Shown: in pieces, positions 15,901 to 26,833 of the stretch
Layout of the letters: every line of letters starts with the position of its first letter
Numbering within the stretch: the stretch's first letter is position 1
Assembly: GCA_038501195.1 (NCBI GenBank)
Contig: JBBPUQ010000011.1
Coordinates: 558,001 to 622,000, forward strand
Length of the DNA: 64,000 bases
Direction: 5' to 3'
From: Nemania diffusa
Taxonomy: Eukaryota; Ascomycota; Sordariomycetes; Xylariales; Xylariaceae
The notes under the pieces: model-generated
What the model was told of the DNA's origin: nothing
The model's input: the letters and a program-made list of their open reading frames with translations, nothing else
Database searches by the model: none
Made by a program: the position numbers and the translations under genes

Positions 15901-17475
15901 TTTAATTAAATGTTTATTTTATATTTAATTTAATAAATATATTAGTTTTAAAAAGTTATAACAATATTTTTTTAATTAAAAATAAAAAATATTTGTTTTT
16001 TTTTGTTAATTTATTAAGTTTTTAATAATTTATATAAAATTTTAATTTTTTTTTTAATTTTTTTATAAATAGTACTAAAAAAATATAAAATATATTATTA
16101 AACTTAATAAATCTTTTTTATAAATTATTAATTAAATATTTACAAATTATTTTTAATTTATTTAATAATATTTTATATAAAAAGCTATATTAAAAGTTAT
16201 TAAAAATTTTATTTTTAATAAATTTTATTTTATAATTAACTTTAAACTAATAAAATAAAAAAATATTAAAATTTATTTTATTAAATATATATAATAAGTT
16301 ATAATATTTTTTAAAAATTATTTATAAAGTTTTTTTATAAAGTTTTTTTTTTTTTTTATTAAAAAAAGCTTTTTTTTTATTTTTAATAAATTTATCGATT
16401 TTATAAATAGTAATAATTTATATTTATTATATAAAATTGTTATATAAAACTATTATATTAAAAACAATAGTAATAATATTAGCTATTTTTATTAAAAAAC
16501 AAACTTTATATTATTTTAGTTTATTTTTTTATATTTTATAAAAGTTTAAACTATTAGTTTTTTATTATAAAGCAATTTTTTTATTTTTTTTTTAAGTTTT
16601 TTTTTTTTTTAACTTTATAAAAAAAATCAACTTATTATTTAAATTATATTATATTTTAGCTATATTTTTTTAACAGAGTTAAATTATTTAATAATTAAAA
16701 TTTAAAATATTATTTAATTTTTTTTAGCGTTTTTTTACTAATATAGTTATTATTTTTTTTTTTTAAAAAACTTTATATTTTAATAGTTAATATTTATTTA
16801 ATATTTAAAATTTATAAGTTATATTTTTGTTTAATTTATAATTAAATTTTAATTAAAATATTAATTAAAAAAATAATTAAAAAAAAATATTAATTTATAT
16901 TTTTAATAGTTAAAAAATATATTATATTTTTAAAACTAAAACTTTTTAATAATTATTTTATAAATTTAAAAAAATATTATTATTAAAAATATATTTTTAA
17001 AATTTTTTTTTTATATTTATAAAAATATTAATAAAATAGTTTTAATATTTTATTTTTTTTTATTATTATATTTAAAAATTAATTAAAAATAAAATTAAAT
17101 AATTATAAAAAAGTTTAATATTTTTACAATTTTTTTTACAAATAGTATATTTATATTTATATATATATTTATTTTTATATTTTTAAAAAAATTTTCAGTA
17201 ATTAACAAAAATTTATTGCTATTTATAATATATATATATAATAAAAGTTATTTTTTTAAATATTTATTTATTAAGTTTAATTTATTATTTATATAATTTT
17301 TTTGTAATATTTTCTTTAAGTAAAAGTTTAGTTTATTTAAAATTACTTTTTTAATATTTTGTTTTTTTTTAATTTTTTTTGTAGTATTTTTTAAAACTTT
17401 TGTTTTGTTATAAAAACTAATAAATATAATTACAATATTTTATAAATATATTTTTTTTTTAATATTATTTAATAA

Positions 17476-17517
17476 ATAATTTTTTAAAACATATTTTTTT
17501 TATTAGCAGTTAAAACA
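17476..17517 (-). pseudogene. Possible CCHC zinc-knuckle relic of a Gag protein
   Basis: Read on the minus strand, fourteen codons give Cys-x2-Cys-x4-Tyr-x4-Tyr. The two Tyr codons are TAT where CAT (His) and TGT (Cys) would complete a retroviral-type CCHC knuckle, and both changes are RIP-type transitions. It lies 1.7 kb inside element 2 from its right-hand LTR, where Gag would end in a minus-oriented element. A chance match in A/T-rich sequence cannot be excluded. Confidence 0.25.
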
Positions 17518-19214
17518 TTTGTTTTTTTTTTGTTAGTTTTAATAATTTAAAGTTGTTTAAAATGTTGCAACTTTAAATTATTAAAGTTTTAATATTATTA
17601 TTATTAGTTTTAATATTACTGTTTTTATTGTTAATAATATTTTTTAAAAAATTATTAATATTATTATAAATAATATATTAATTAAACTTGTTTATATTAC
17701 TAAAAAAAGTTAACTAATTAATTTTATATTTAATATTATATTTTTTATTATTTATATATATTTAATAAATTAACTAAATATAAAATTTAATATATTAATT
17801 AAAAAAAACATTATTATTTAAATAAACAAAAAAAATATTTAATAGTTTATTAAATAACTTGTTTTTAAAATGTTTTTTTTATTTTTTTTTTTTTAACTTA
17901 GTTTTTTTAGCTAATTAAATAAAATTAGTTTTAAAGTTAAAAAAAGTAGCTAAAATATAATTATTAAAATTAAAAAACTTTTATTTTAATTTAAACTTTT
18001 TATTAATATTTATATTTTTATAGCTTTTTTTTAAATAGTTAAAAAATACTTTAATAATAATTAATTAATTAAAATAGCTTTTAATTAAATATAAAAATAA
18101 ATATTTAATAATTTTACTATTAATATAAACTTTAATATTAGTTATTTTTATAGCATTATTAACAAATTAATTTTTATTAACAATTAGTTAATTTTTTATA
18201 ATATATAATTATATTTTAAACTTAATATTGTTTTTGTTTTTATTATTATAAAAAATAAATATAAATATTTTAATTAATTTATAAAATTTTTTATTTGTTT
18301 AAATAAATTTTAAAATATTATTTTTATAAAAAAGTAAATTAACAATATATTAATTAGTTTTATTTAATAGTTTTTAAATATAGTTATATTTAATAGTAGC
18401 TATTTTTAACTTTTAAAATAAATAATTAATAGTTTATTTAAAATAAAAGTTAAAAATAAATTTTTTTTTATTATTTTTTATTAAATAGTTTAATTGTTTT
18501 TTTTTATTAACTGCAATTTTACTAAACTTTTTAGCTTAATTAAAAAAAGTTTTTATATATTAAATAAATAATACAATTAAATTATATAAATTTTTAATTT
18601 GTTATTAATATATTATTATTATTAAAAACTTAACTTTTATTTTTTAAAATAAAACATTGAAATATTTAATTAAATTAGCAAAAGTATTTTTATTAACTAG
18701 TTTATTAAATTTAAACTAAGTTTTTTTTTTTTAATAAAATAATAAAAATAAAAAAAAAAGCGATTTTATTAAGCTTATATAATTTAACAGTATATTTTTT
18801 TAAAAAGTAGTTAGTTTTTTAAAAAAAAGTTTTTTTAATTAAAAATATAATATTTATATATAAAAAAAAAGTTTTATATTTAATTCTAAAAGCTTTTTAT
18901 TAAAAAAGCTAAAGTAATTAATTTATTATTGTTTTTAGCTTTTATAATAACTAAAATGTTATAACTAAGTTTTTTAAAATATATTTAAATATTAATTTTT
19001 ATATAAAAAATTAAAAAAAGCTGCTTATTATTTATAATTGCAAATAGTTACAATTTATTAAAAATTAAATTAATTTATTTTTTAATTTGCTGCTTAAAAA
19101 TAGTACGTTTTTTAAATATTAGTACTATTGTAACAATTAATTATAGTTTGATTTTTTTATAAAAAATATTTAAAAGCAGTTTTTATATTTTATAAATATA
19201 AGTAATTTATAAAT

Positions 19215-19449
19215 TATTATATAAAGTTTATAAAAAAAGCAAAGTTTTAAACAAATAAAGCTATATTATATAAAAAATCTACAAATAAAAAAAAAAAAAA
19301 AAAGTTAAAAATTTTTTTACAAAAGAATTACTTATATATACATATATAAAGCAGTTTAAAATAACAGTAAATAAAGTTACTTATTTAGTTAAATAATAAA
19401 GCTACTTAATCTATTTAATTAATCAAGCTAATATTAATTAATTATAACT
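19215..19449. repeat. Right LTR of element 2 (235 bp)
   Basis: This is the better preserved copy of the pair. It keeps C and G at many sites where the left copy has T or A. It is followed by TATTA, matching the bases before the left LTR. Confidence 0.75.
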
Positions 19450-20379
19450 TATTAAATTAAAAAAAAATTTTATTAATTATAAAATTTATATATAATAATA
19501 TAATGTTTTATTTATATATATAACTTTTTTTTATATTAATTATAACTTTTATTTTATAATTTATAATTTATTTTTTAATATATTTTATAACTTAAATAAT
19601 TAATTATATATTTATTAAATAATTTCAATTTATAAAACTATTAAAGTTTATTTTAAAACAAATTATAAAAAAATAAATTAATAAATATAAAAAAAAAACT
19701 TTTATTTATAAAAAAAACTAATTAATAATATTAAATATATAATATATTAAAATTAAAAAATTTATTAAAAAATTTAATAATAAAATATTAAAACTATTTA
19801 AAATTTAAAAAGTAATTTTATTTATTACTATTAAATTTATTTTATTTAAAAAATAAAAAACTTATAACTTGTTTTATATTTTATTTATAAAGCTATATTA
19901 TATTAATAATTAAATATTATTTAATTTTAATTAAGTTTTATATAAAACTAAATTTATAAAAATTATTAATAAATATTATATTAATAAAATTATAAATTTT
20001 ATAAAAATTTAACAATATATAAAATATTTTATTAAATAAAAAAATTAATTAATTAAAAAATATTAAATTTAAAAATTTTATAAATATTTATATAACTTTA
20101 AAATTAAAAAATTTATTAAAAAATTTTATATTTAATAATTAAAAAAGTTTAAAAATATTTATATCAATAATAATAATTATATTAATTTTTTAATTAAATA
20201 AAAAATAATTATTATATTTAAAAATAAATATAAAAAAAAAAAAATATAATATTATATAATTAAAACTATTTTAAATTTATAAAAAGCTATTAATTAATTA
20301 TATATATATATATATTTAATAGTTTAAAATTTAATTTATTTATATAAAAACTATTAAATAAAACAAGTTATTTAAATTT

Positions 20380-20480
20380 ATAACTATATATAAAAAAAAC
20401 CAACAGTTTTAAAAGTACTAGATTATATAAACTATAATTTAAGAACTTTTAAGTATAAAAAGGACTGATTTCTTTAAACT
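20380..20480. other. Edge of the AT-rich block
   Basis: Base composition changes within about 100 bp from almost pure A/T to ordinary mixed sequence. The transition stretch has intermediate composition, as expected where mutation of the neighbouring repeat leaks a short way into unique sequence. Confidence 0.6.
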
Positions 20481-20851
20481 GAAAGAAAAAAGAGAATCAT
20501 AGACCTTGCAAGACCAAAGTGATTTATTAGCTGAATAGACCTTGTTCCAAGCCCTATAAAATAAGCCCTTGTCACACAAGGAGTGACATATCAATAGGAT
20601 GGTGATAAACCTAAAGCAGTCGGATCAAAACTCGAGAGATCAAGTAAAGAATCAAGCGATTTTAGACAACTGAGAGATAACTGTATCTCGAGCTGCATGG
20701 AAGATGGGCACTACGGAGGATAGGAGTAGCTGTAAACCGATCGATGGTGGGTACAAACTTGAAGAGTTACGAGAGGCAAGAATGAGAAAAAAAGAATAGA
20801 CAGGACTTATCTAATTGATATAGATCTCGAGCCAAAGAGCCGAGTACTTAC

Positions 20852-20977
20852 CAAGCTCAGCTCATTTTCGGGACCTTGAACATCAAGTGGTTGGCCATGC
20901 AGCGTGATATCCTCATGGAGAAGCGTCAGAAGCCTATCGGGTTGGCGCTCTGCGTCGTATTTTCTAGAGCACTGATC
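20852..20977 (-). pseudogene. Short coding-like fragment ending at a splice donor
   Basis: A minus-strand frame of 42 codons is open from just after a TGA and ends at a strong donor (TTG then gtaagt at 20851). The peptide has normal composition, including the stretches RLLTLLHEDITLHGQP and DVQGPENELS, which looks like real protein rather than noise. No continuing exon could be joined downstream toward the AT block, and no clear start was found upstream. It may be one exon of a gene whose rest was lost at the edge of the RIP block, or an exon of an unrecognised gene divergent from RPL21. Family not recognised. Confidence 0.3.
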
Positions 20978-21436
20978 TCAAATCAGGAATGTTGTCACCT
21001 AGCACAGCTCTACAGTGCCACGTAGCACAGCAAAGAATTCACCCAGTAAACCACTTTGATAAATACGAAAATTCGCGACGTACTTGCAATGAAGCATGAA
21101 GCGTGGCATATGTAAGTAGGTTGTTTAAGTAATGGAAAGTTGGATGCCGTATCTTGGCATCTCAGCTCCAATCCTTAAGTGCCATACCCTGGCAGGCGTC
21201 TGACAGGTGCCCACACATGCAAGCCTTACCCACCTTCACTGATCAAGTACCTATGGGGCAATTCTGTGCACGGACCACATAATTCGGCAACTGGAGGACC
21301 ACTGCCCTAATTTTTGATCCCACAACTGCAGGCTGTCAATCTCCAATCTCTGAACACTCGACACTGAACACCTTCATATCTCAACCTCTTCCAACAACGA
21401 CCCAACGTACAACGTATCCCACCGTATACAGTCGCA
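20978..21436. promoter_or_regulatory. Upstream region of RPL21
   Basis: This is non-coding sequence of ordinary composition between the coding-like fragment and the RPL21 start. The last 100 bases are rich in CAAC, TCTCAACCTC and CAACGACCCAACG motifs, a pyrimidine/CAAC-rich leader typical of strongly expressed fungal genes. No TATA box is evident. Confidence 0.35.
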
Positions 21437-22089
21437 ATGGGTCACTCTGCGGGTCTCCGAGCCGGCACGCGGGTAGGTGGAAATTCTATTCATCTGGTCA
21501 TCTGTTCAAACTGACAATTTGCGCCGTAGTATGCCTTCAGCCGAGATTTCCGCAAGAAGGGAGCGATTCCTCTCACTACGTACATGCGACAGTACCATGT
21601 TGGAGATTACGTCGATATCAAGTGCAATGCCGCAGTACAGAAGGGGTAAGTCGTAGTCTATCAACTACCAAGCATCAATTAAGCCTTGACTAATCACCAT
21701 TTCGTCACAGTATGCCCCATAAGGTCTACCATGGCAAGGTAATTTCTCTCGACGCTTGAAGAAATAGACAAACACTGACCGATCAGACCGGTATCGTCTA
21801 CAACGTCACAAAGTCGGCCGTCGGTGTGATTATCCAGAAGAAAGTAGGACACCGATACCTCGAGAAGCGCGTCAACCTCCGCATCGAGCACGTCTCGCCT
21901 TCTCGATCAAGAGACGATTTCCTCCGACGCGTAAAGGCCAATGCCGCGGCCAAGAAGACCGCCCGTGCCAACGGCACCACCGTCCAGATCAAGCGACAGG
22001 CCACCCTGCCCCGTGGCGCATCCACCGTGTCGCTAGCCAACAACCTTCCCGAGACGGTCACGCCTATCGCCTACGAGACTACCATTTAA
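21437..22089 (+). CDS. RPL21: 60S ribosomal protein L21 (eL21)
   Basis: This encodes a structural protein of the large cytosolic ribosomal subunit. The spliced model has four exons (21437-21472, 21530-21645, 21711-21738, 21787-22089) and gives 160 aa, the normal family length. Each intron has GT-AG ends and frame is kept across all junctions. The family signature is clear: an [12 protein letters not shown] start, the [10 protein letters not shown] stretch of the SH3-like fold, [14 protein letters not shown], and [19 protein letters not shown] in the C-terminal half. The start is the only ATG that keeps the first exon in frame. Introns near the 5' end are usual for fungal ribosomal protein genes. 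Notable for position: an essential gene 1 kb from a fully degraded repeat block. Confidence 0.96.
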
Positions 22090-24735
22090 AATACTGATGA
22101 TGCATGGGACTGGTGTTCTGAAGGAACAATGGCGTTACGGTATTTGTTAGCACCCTGGTCGAGAACGCGGAAGAGGCGGCAGACTGCTTGGGACCATTAC
22201 CGCTTTTCTGCCGCAGGGAATATCCCGAAACATAAAATCATAGGCACTAGAATTGAGCTTGTGATTTAAGCCAAATACATGGTTTTTTTTTTTTTTGAGC
22301 TGATCAAATTTACCGCAATTACTTTTTCCCTCATCCTGCGATAATTTCTTGCTACATGATGGACTAATCCTTTAGTCTTATTGTCGTGACGAGTGTTTTC
22401 TAACTGTCTTACGCGTATGCTGTCAAAAAGTGCCACGCAAGGCTCAGCTGGGTGAAAACGCCCATCCAAAACGAACAATTCTACTCCAAGGAGCCATTGG
22501 ATGACCTCGAACCAACCCCACCTCGCTCGCTAGGCCATTAGCCCGAGGTTTACCCAGCCCCATAACAGCCCCCTTATCGCAGCTTCCTTATCTTGGGCAT
22601 TGTGGGTCACAGGAGGTACATACCTAGTATATACAGGGAATCATTTTCGGATCCCTAAACCCCAAGTTTATAAGTCTTCAACATTTCGAAGTATGCGATA
22701 CCGTCCGCAGCGACAAGGCCTTGAATGACAATTTACTACGCATGCTATATAAATATATAAGTACCTGGTATTTTGTGAATTATAGCGGCCGTCAGTCATC
22801 TCCGAACCTCGCCCAACCCCGAGGATCTCTATCTAGTTGCTATAGGTCAATTGACATACCGATAGATCTAGCAGATGTTACTACATCCTCCACATCACAA
22901 GCATGAAATTACACAATCTCTCCAAGTGTCAATGATTAGAACTTTTCATTATGCGACTCCTCCAATTCATTGACGCTTCTTTTGCTCGGAAATCTGCAGA
23001 CTGCAGGGTAAAGGCGGACAACTTGTTCATGTCCAACCTCGGAGGCTCGGAGATGAGTCGGCAATACAGAGTATTAACACCTATATATGTCCTCTTTGGA
23101 ACCCGAATCAAACCGCCGCATCTCCTCCGGATCATTCGCCAGAGACCCGAAATCCTGCATTTTTAAAAGAGGTTTCGTCTATTTGTGGTCATTATGCAGT
23201 GCTCACAACTAATCTTTGAAGACTCGATGCTAACATGCGGGAGCTGTGGGACATCTAGCAACGTCCCAACAGCCAACAACCTCAAACCCTATTACAGCAG
23301 TATTTGAACGGTACCTATCTAGTAATCTAGGGTTAAATAAGGGATACCTCGTCGTTGTGCAGACACTCAAGCCTGCTCTTCCTCAGCCATATAGAAGACA
23401 CGTATTAGTGGTGATGACAACACACTTCTAGATCGGACATTCAGAGCCAAACCATCAGCTGTGAAAGAACGCGATTGGCTTATTGATGAAGACGAAATTC
23501 GGTTTTTTATCGCACCACTTTGATACCGTATTGAAGATTGTGAAAAATTCACTTACTAATATACTATCGCCCTCGATGCTACTACTGAGAAGATTCTTGC
23601 CGGTATCCTGAAGTTACTCCTGGGTTGAGTAAGTTAACCAGTTTCCTATTGACGTTGACGCTTCCCGTACAGAAGTCCAGTAGTGGACAGACCATGACGA
23701 CAGGTCTCGGCGAATGGGAGTCCTCGTTGGTAAACGAATTTGGTGCTTGCAGCTACAATCAATCTGGTTCATAGTATCCCCTAACAGAGTAGGCGTCTGT
23801 TGATTCTTCACCCCACGCCTCGCACGAAGAGCTCTCAAACCTATAAACCTTCCATTCTCAGCAACAGCGCTCCCATATGTAATCACGGTATCAACTACAC
23901 AAAAATATCATCTAGGCGTACACAATTACTACATAGCGAAAAGCCTCTCACTGTCACAGCCTTCAGGGGTCGCCAGAATTCTATGCTATGGGGATTTTGA
24001 TGCTGCAAGGGGGTATGGGTATGTAAGGGTCGGCAACCGGCACTAGTCTAAGCCGCTGTGAGACTCACTGTAGCGGCGCTACTACATTCTCTATTTCTGC
24101 CAAGTGTTTCGTGTTCATCCTGCTGCGCCTCTCACTGGCGCCCCCAACGACAACAATGACTTCGCCTCCTTTTTGTACATAGTGCCTTACCAAATCTCAT
24201 ATATGCGTAAGGTCAAATCATCGCCATCGCCGTTCTACTATTAAATAGCTGTGTGCGATCTCTATTCGGCATTAAATACGATTGAGAGGGCAACCGGTTG
24301 CTTGTAAAGAGCGCTGCCTCTAGCCAGCTGATAAACCAGTGGCCAGTTCATCAGTTGCCTTCTTCCTGTGTTCGCAATTAATTTCTAGAATAAAATAACC
24401 TTTAGTTCTACGTTTTCCCCTCTATTGCTACGCTAGGCATCATGTTAGAATGCTTCAGTTGGTCATGAGGCAGATAATGAGTCTTAACTTATAGCAGCCC
24501 TAGTCATTAGTTGCAAGGTGACTAGGATTGCTATTCTTTACGAATAATGAGGCGATGTAGGGTAGTATTGCATTGTTGACTGCTGGAGGCAGTGCTTAAG
24601 GCTTTTTGCAGGGCCGTGGTAGTGCTCAGCTCTTTAATCGTTGTTCAACAGAGATGTCCCAGAATACATTTATGCCAACATTGGAATCTCCTCACATAAT
24701 ACTCTATACTAGCAAGTAACTATTAAAATTTGTTG
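22090..24735. other. Gene-free stretch of 2.6 kb
   Basis: Mixed-composition sequence with only short, mutually overlapping frames that have no codon bias or recognisable motif. A T run (about 22,281-22,295) follows RPL21 and may lie in its 3' region. No tRNA, repeat pair or inverted repeat was seen. Confidence 0.5.
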
Positions 24736-26520
24736 ATGGATCCTTTATCTATTATCGCAAGCATCGCGGGCGTCGCTACTGCGGGAATATCTTTATCTCA
24801 AGCGATCTACGATGCGATCTTGTCCATGCGGGATGCCCCAAGAGAGGCATGCAGTATTGCTAGAGGTTTATCGGATCTGTCTTCCACTCTTAAAGAACTA
24901 CGCAGAGTATTGAATGATGGCCGAGATATCTACCGGCGAAGACTCATTCGGCGCGTAGCGTCGGCCGTTAGGCGAATTGGTCGAATCCAGCATGAGATTG
25001 AGAACCTGCTCCAACTCGATGGTCCAGGCGGCCTTGGTAGGCTGAAATGGATTTTTCGGAAGTCAAAGACTATGGCTCTGCTATACGCTATCGAGAGCCA
25101 CAAAACGGGGATCAGTATGATTCTACAGACAATGATGTTAGCAGTTCAGTTGAAACAGTTGTCCAAGTAAGCGAAATCCTCCGAATGGGCTCGAGTCTAG
25201 GTTCTGACCTTGTTATGGTAGCAAAGCCAAAGCACTTCATATGACCAATGCCGAAGATGACAGCAATGACGACAATAATGATAGCAAGGATGCGGCACTT
25301 GCTCGTCAGCAAGCGGAGACGACAGTACAAGCATCATTCCACTTACTTCGAGAAATTGCGGCCAATAATTTACCTCCCGATGATGTCCCTCCCAATGTGC
25401 AAAGCAATTCAAGCGATATAAATAACGAAGGTGAATACGTGGATAATACTTCGAGCGGACAACTCCAAGTGTAGGCTAAAGCAGCCCATGATGATGCTAC
25501 ATGGCTATATGATCTCGTTTTCTCTACAGCAGTCGACGCAGAAAGAGATTCAACACAGGCCATCGCCGACCAAACCTCGGAATCTGATTACGGGGTTGGC
25601 GCCACCGAGCAGCGTCCTTCTTCAGTCTCTACGCAGGATGGCTCGACATCTCAAGCAGTCGTCTCCCCGCTAGGCTTTCCACTAGACCTTCCATTAAATC
25701 AACTTCAAGTCTTACCAAATTTACCCCCCGCATCGTCCACAGTGGTTAATGAGCTGCTTTCTGAATGGACAACCCTTACGGAAGATGAAATAGAGGGTAC
25801 CGTTAAAGTTGCGAAGGGGTCGAAGAAACTCAACGATGATCCAGGCTCAGCGGATCCCACAAATGATGATGTGCAAATGATTTCCTTCAACGACGCTGTG
25901 GGACGGAAGTACGAGTTCCCTTTTGATAAGATTCGTACTTGGGATGTAAGTTTACCTCCCGCAATGGAAGCACCAACAGAAGTCAAGGGCTCTGTGTCAC
26001 ACCGCTCTCACTCACTAATACGAAGAAACAGGGTATGGAATATTTAATTAAGCTGATTTTTATGTATGTGGATTTGGTCGGGCCCCACGTAATGGCAGGC
26101 CACTATGATCTGTCAGACTCTAGAGGTAACATTATGTTACCTATGCTTTGGAAATATTACATCAAAGAAACTAAAACAATATCGATGAGTATGTGGCCTA
26201 CGGAGCCTGCCATAGGGCGACAACCAGGAATGTCAGGCGATGCACCACTAAATAGACCAAGTAGGCGTTCTCCAGGACCGCCTAATTCGACGCAGCCACC
26301 ACCGCAGAACAATATACCCATCTCAAGAGGACCACCTCATACCCTCCCAAACGGAGGCCGGCCTGAATCCTTGAATGGTTTGCTGCTACAAGGAGAGACT
26401 CGGCCGAGGCGAGCACAGTCAGGTCAGGGTGGTCAAAACGGTGCGCTTAATAGTGGCAGAGCAGGAATCAAGCCGCCTAATACTCGCAAAAAGGCTAAGG
26501 GCGATAGCACAACTAGTTAG
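24736..26520 (+). CDS. HeLo-like N-domain plus ubiquitin-like domain protein, with an in-frame TAG
   Basis: The first exon (24736-25166) encodes the fungal STAND-type N-domain (Helo_like_N/PF17111 type): MDPLSIIASIAGVATAGISL, then a helical region with DLSSTLKELRRVL. After an intron (25167-25221) exon 2 (25222-25945) is acidic and Ser/Thr-rich, then carries ISFNDAVGRKYEFPFDKIRTWD. After a second intron (25946-26031) exon 3 continues GMEYLIKLIFMYVDLVGPH and YYIKETKTISMSMWP. This is the fungal ubiquitin-like domain (ULD_2 type), followed by a Pro/Gly-rich tail. Proteins of this type are linked to fungal NLR-like signalling; a specific role is not known here. The same frame runs throughout except for TAG at 25472-25474, which is CAG changed at a CpA site. 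Either the gene is broken or a weak 51-nt intron (25431-25481, ending AAG) removes the stop. The ATG at 24736 is the family's usual start. Confidence 0.75.
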
Positions 26521-26801
26521 AGCTATCCAGCATATCCCGGTGCCGGATTCGGGGTGATGAAGTTGTTGCGGGGTTTATTAGCAGTCACGTAGGTAGAAAC
26601 CTCCCGAAGAGCATATTACTTATATATCCAACTAGATGATCATAAGTGAGTCGTGAGGTAAGCCTGAGTCGAGGATCAAAATTAAAGTCAATCTACCTAG
26701 GTAGCTAATTCTTTGAAATTATATTGCATAAATATATAATATGTCGTCATCAAGCCAGCGGTAAGCAACGACATAGCACCGCAGCCTCCTATAAGGTCAC
26801 C

Positions 26802-26809
26802 ACCACAAT
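26802..26809. repeat. hAT target site duplication, left copy
   Basis: ACCACAAT lies immediately left of the element and is repeated exactly at 30790-30797. hAT elements make 8-bp duplications. Confidence 0.9.
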
Positions 26810-26833
26810 CAGCGCTCCCCACAGGTAAAACAA
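26810..26833 (+). repeat. Left terminal inverted repeat of the hAT element
   Basis: Begins CAGCGCTCCC and matches the reverse complement of 30766-30789 at 23 of 24 positions (the tenth base differs). Confidence 0.92.

Larger units (their letters stand above)
12743..19449. mobile_element. LTR retrotransposon 2, erased by RIP
   Basis: Equal-length 235-bp direct repeats (12743-12977 and 19215-19449) bound an interior of about 6.2 kb, flanked by the 5-bp duplication TATTA (12738-12742 and 19450-19454). The repeats share a 17-A run and begin TATTATATAAA, plausibly TGTTATATAAA before mutation, and end TATAAYT. The interior is T-rich on the plus strand. A weak minus-strand zinc-knuckle relic near 17,500 would place gag toward the right-hand LTR, meaning minus orientation. 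No frame survives. Confidence 0.75.
1..20400. repeat. AT-rich, RIP-erased repeat block
   Basis: The block is almost entirely A and T, and no open frame reaches 60 codons on either strand. The few remaining G and C bases sit mostly in AGCT, AACT, AGTT and GCAA contexts, while CpA/TpG, CpG and CpC are nearly absent. This is the expected end product of repeat-induced point mutation, which turns C into T in repeated DNA and attacks CpA first. Two LTR element skeletons can still be recognised inside (listed separately). The remaining segments, 1-2487, 8402-12737 and 19455-20400, have a similar word composition and are probably older repeat sequence into which the two elements inserted. Part of a centromeric or other heterochromatic domain is possible but not shown by the sequence. 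Confidence 0.85.

Noticed and set aside
1..20400. Mitochondrial DNA or mitochondrial insertion
   Set aside because: No cox, nad, rRNA or tRNA sequence and no frames under any code; LTR pairs with target duplications explain the block better.
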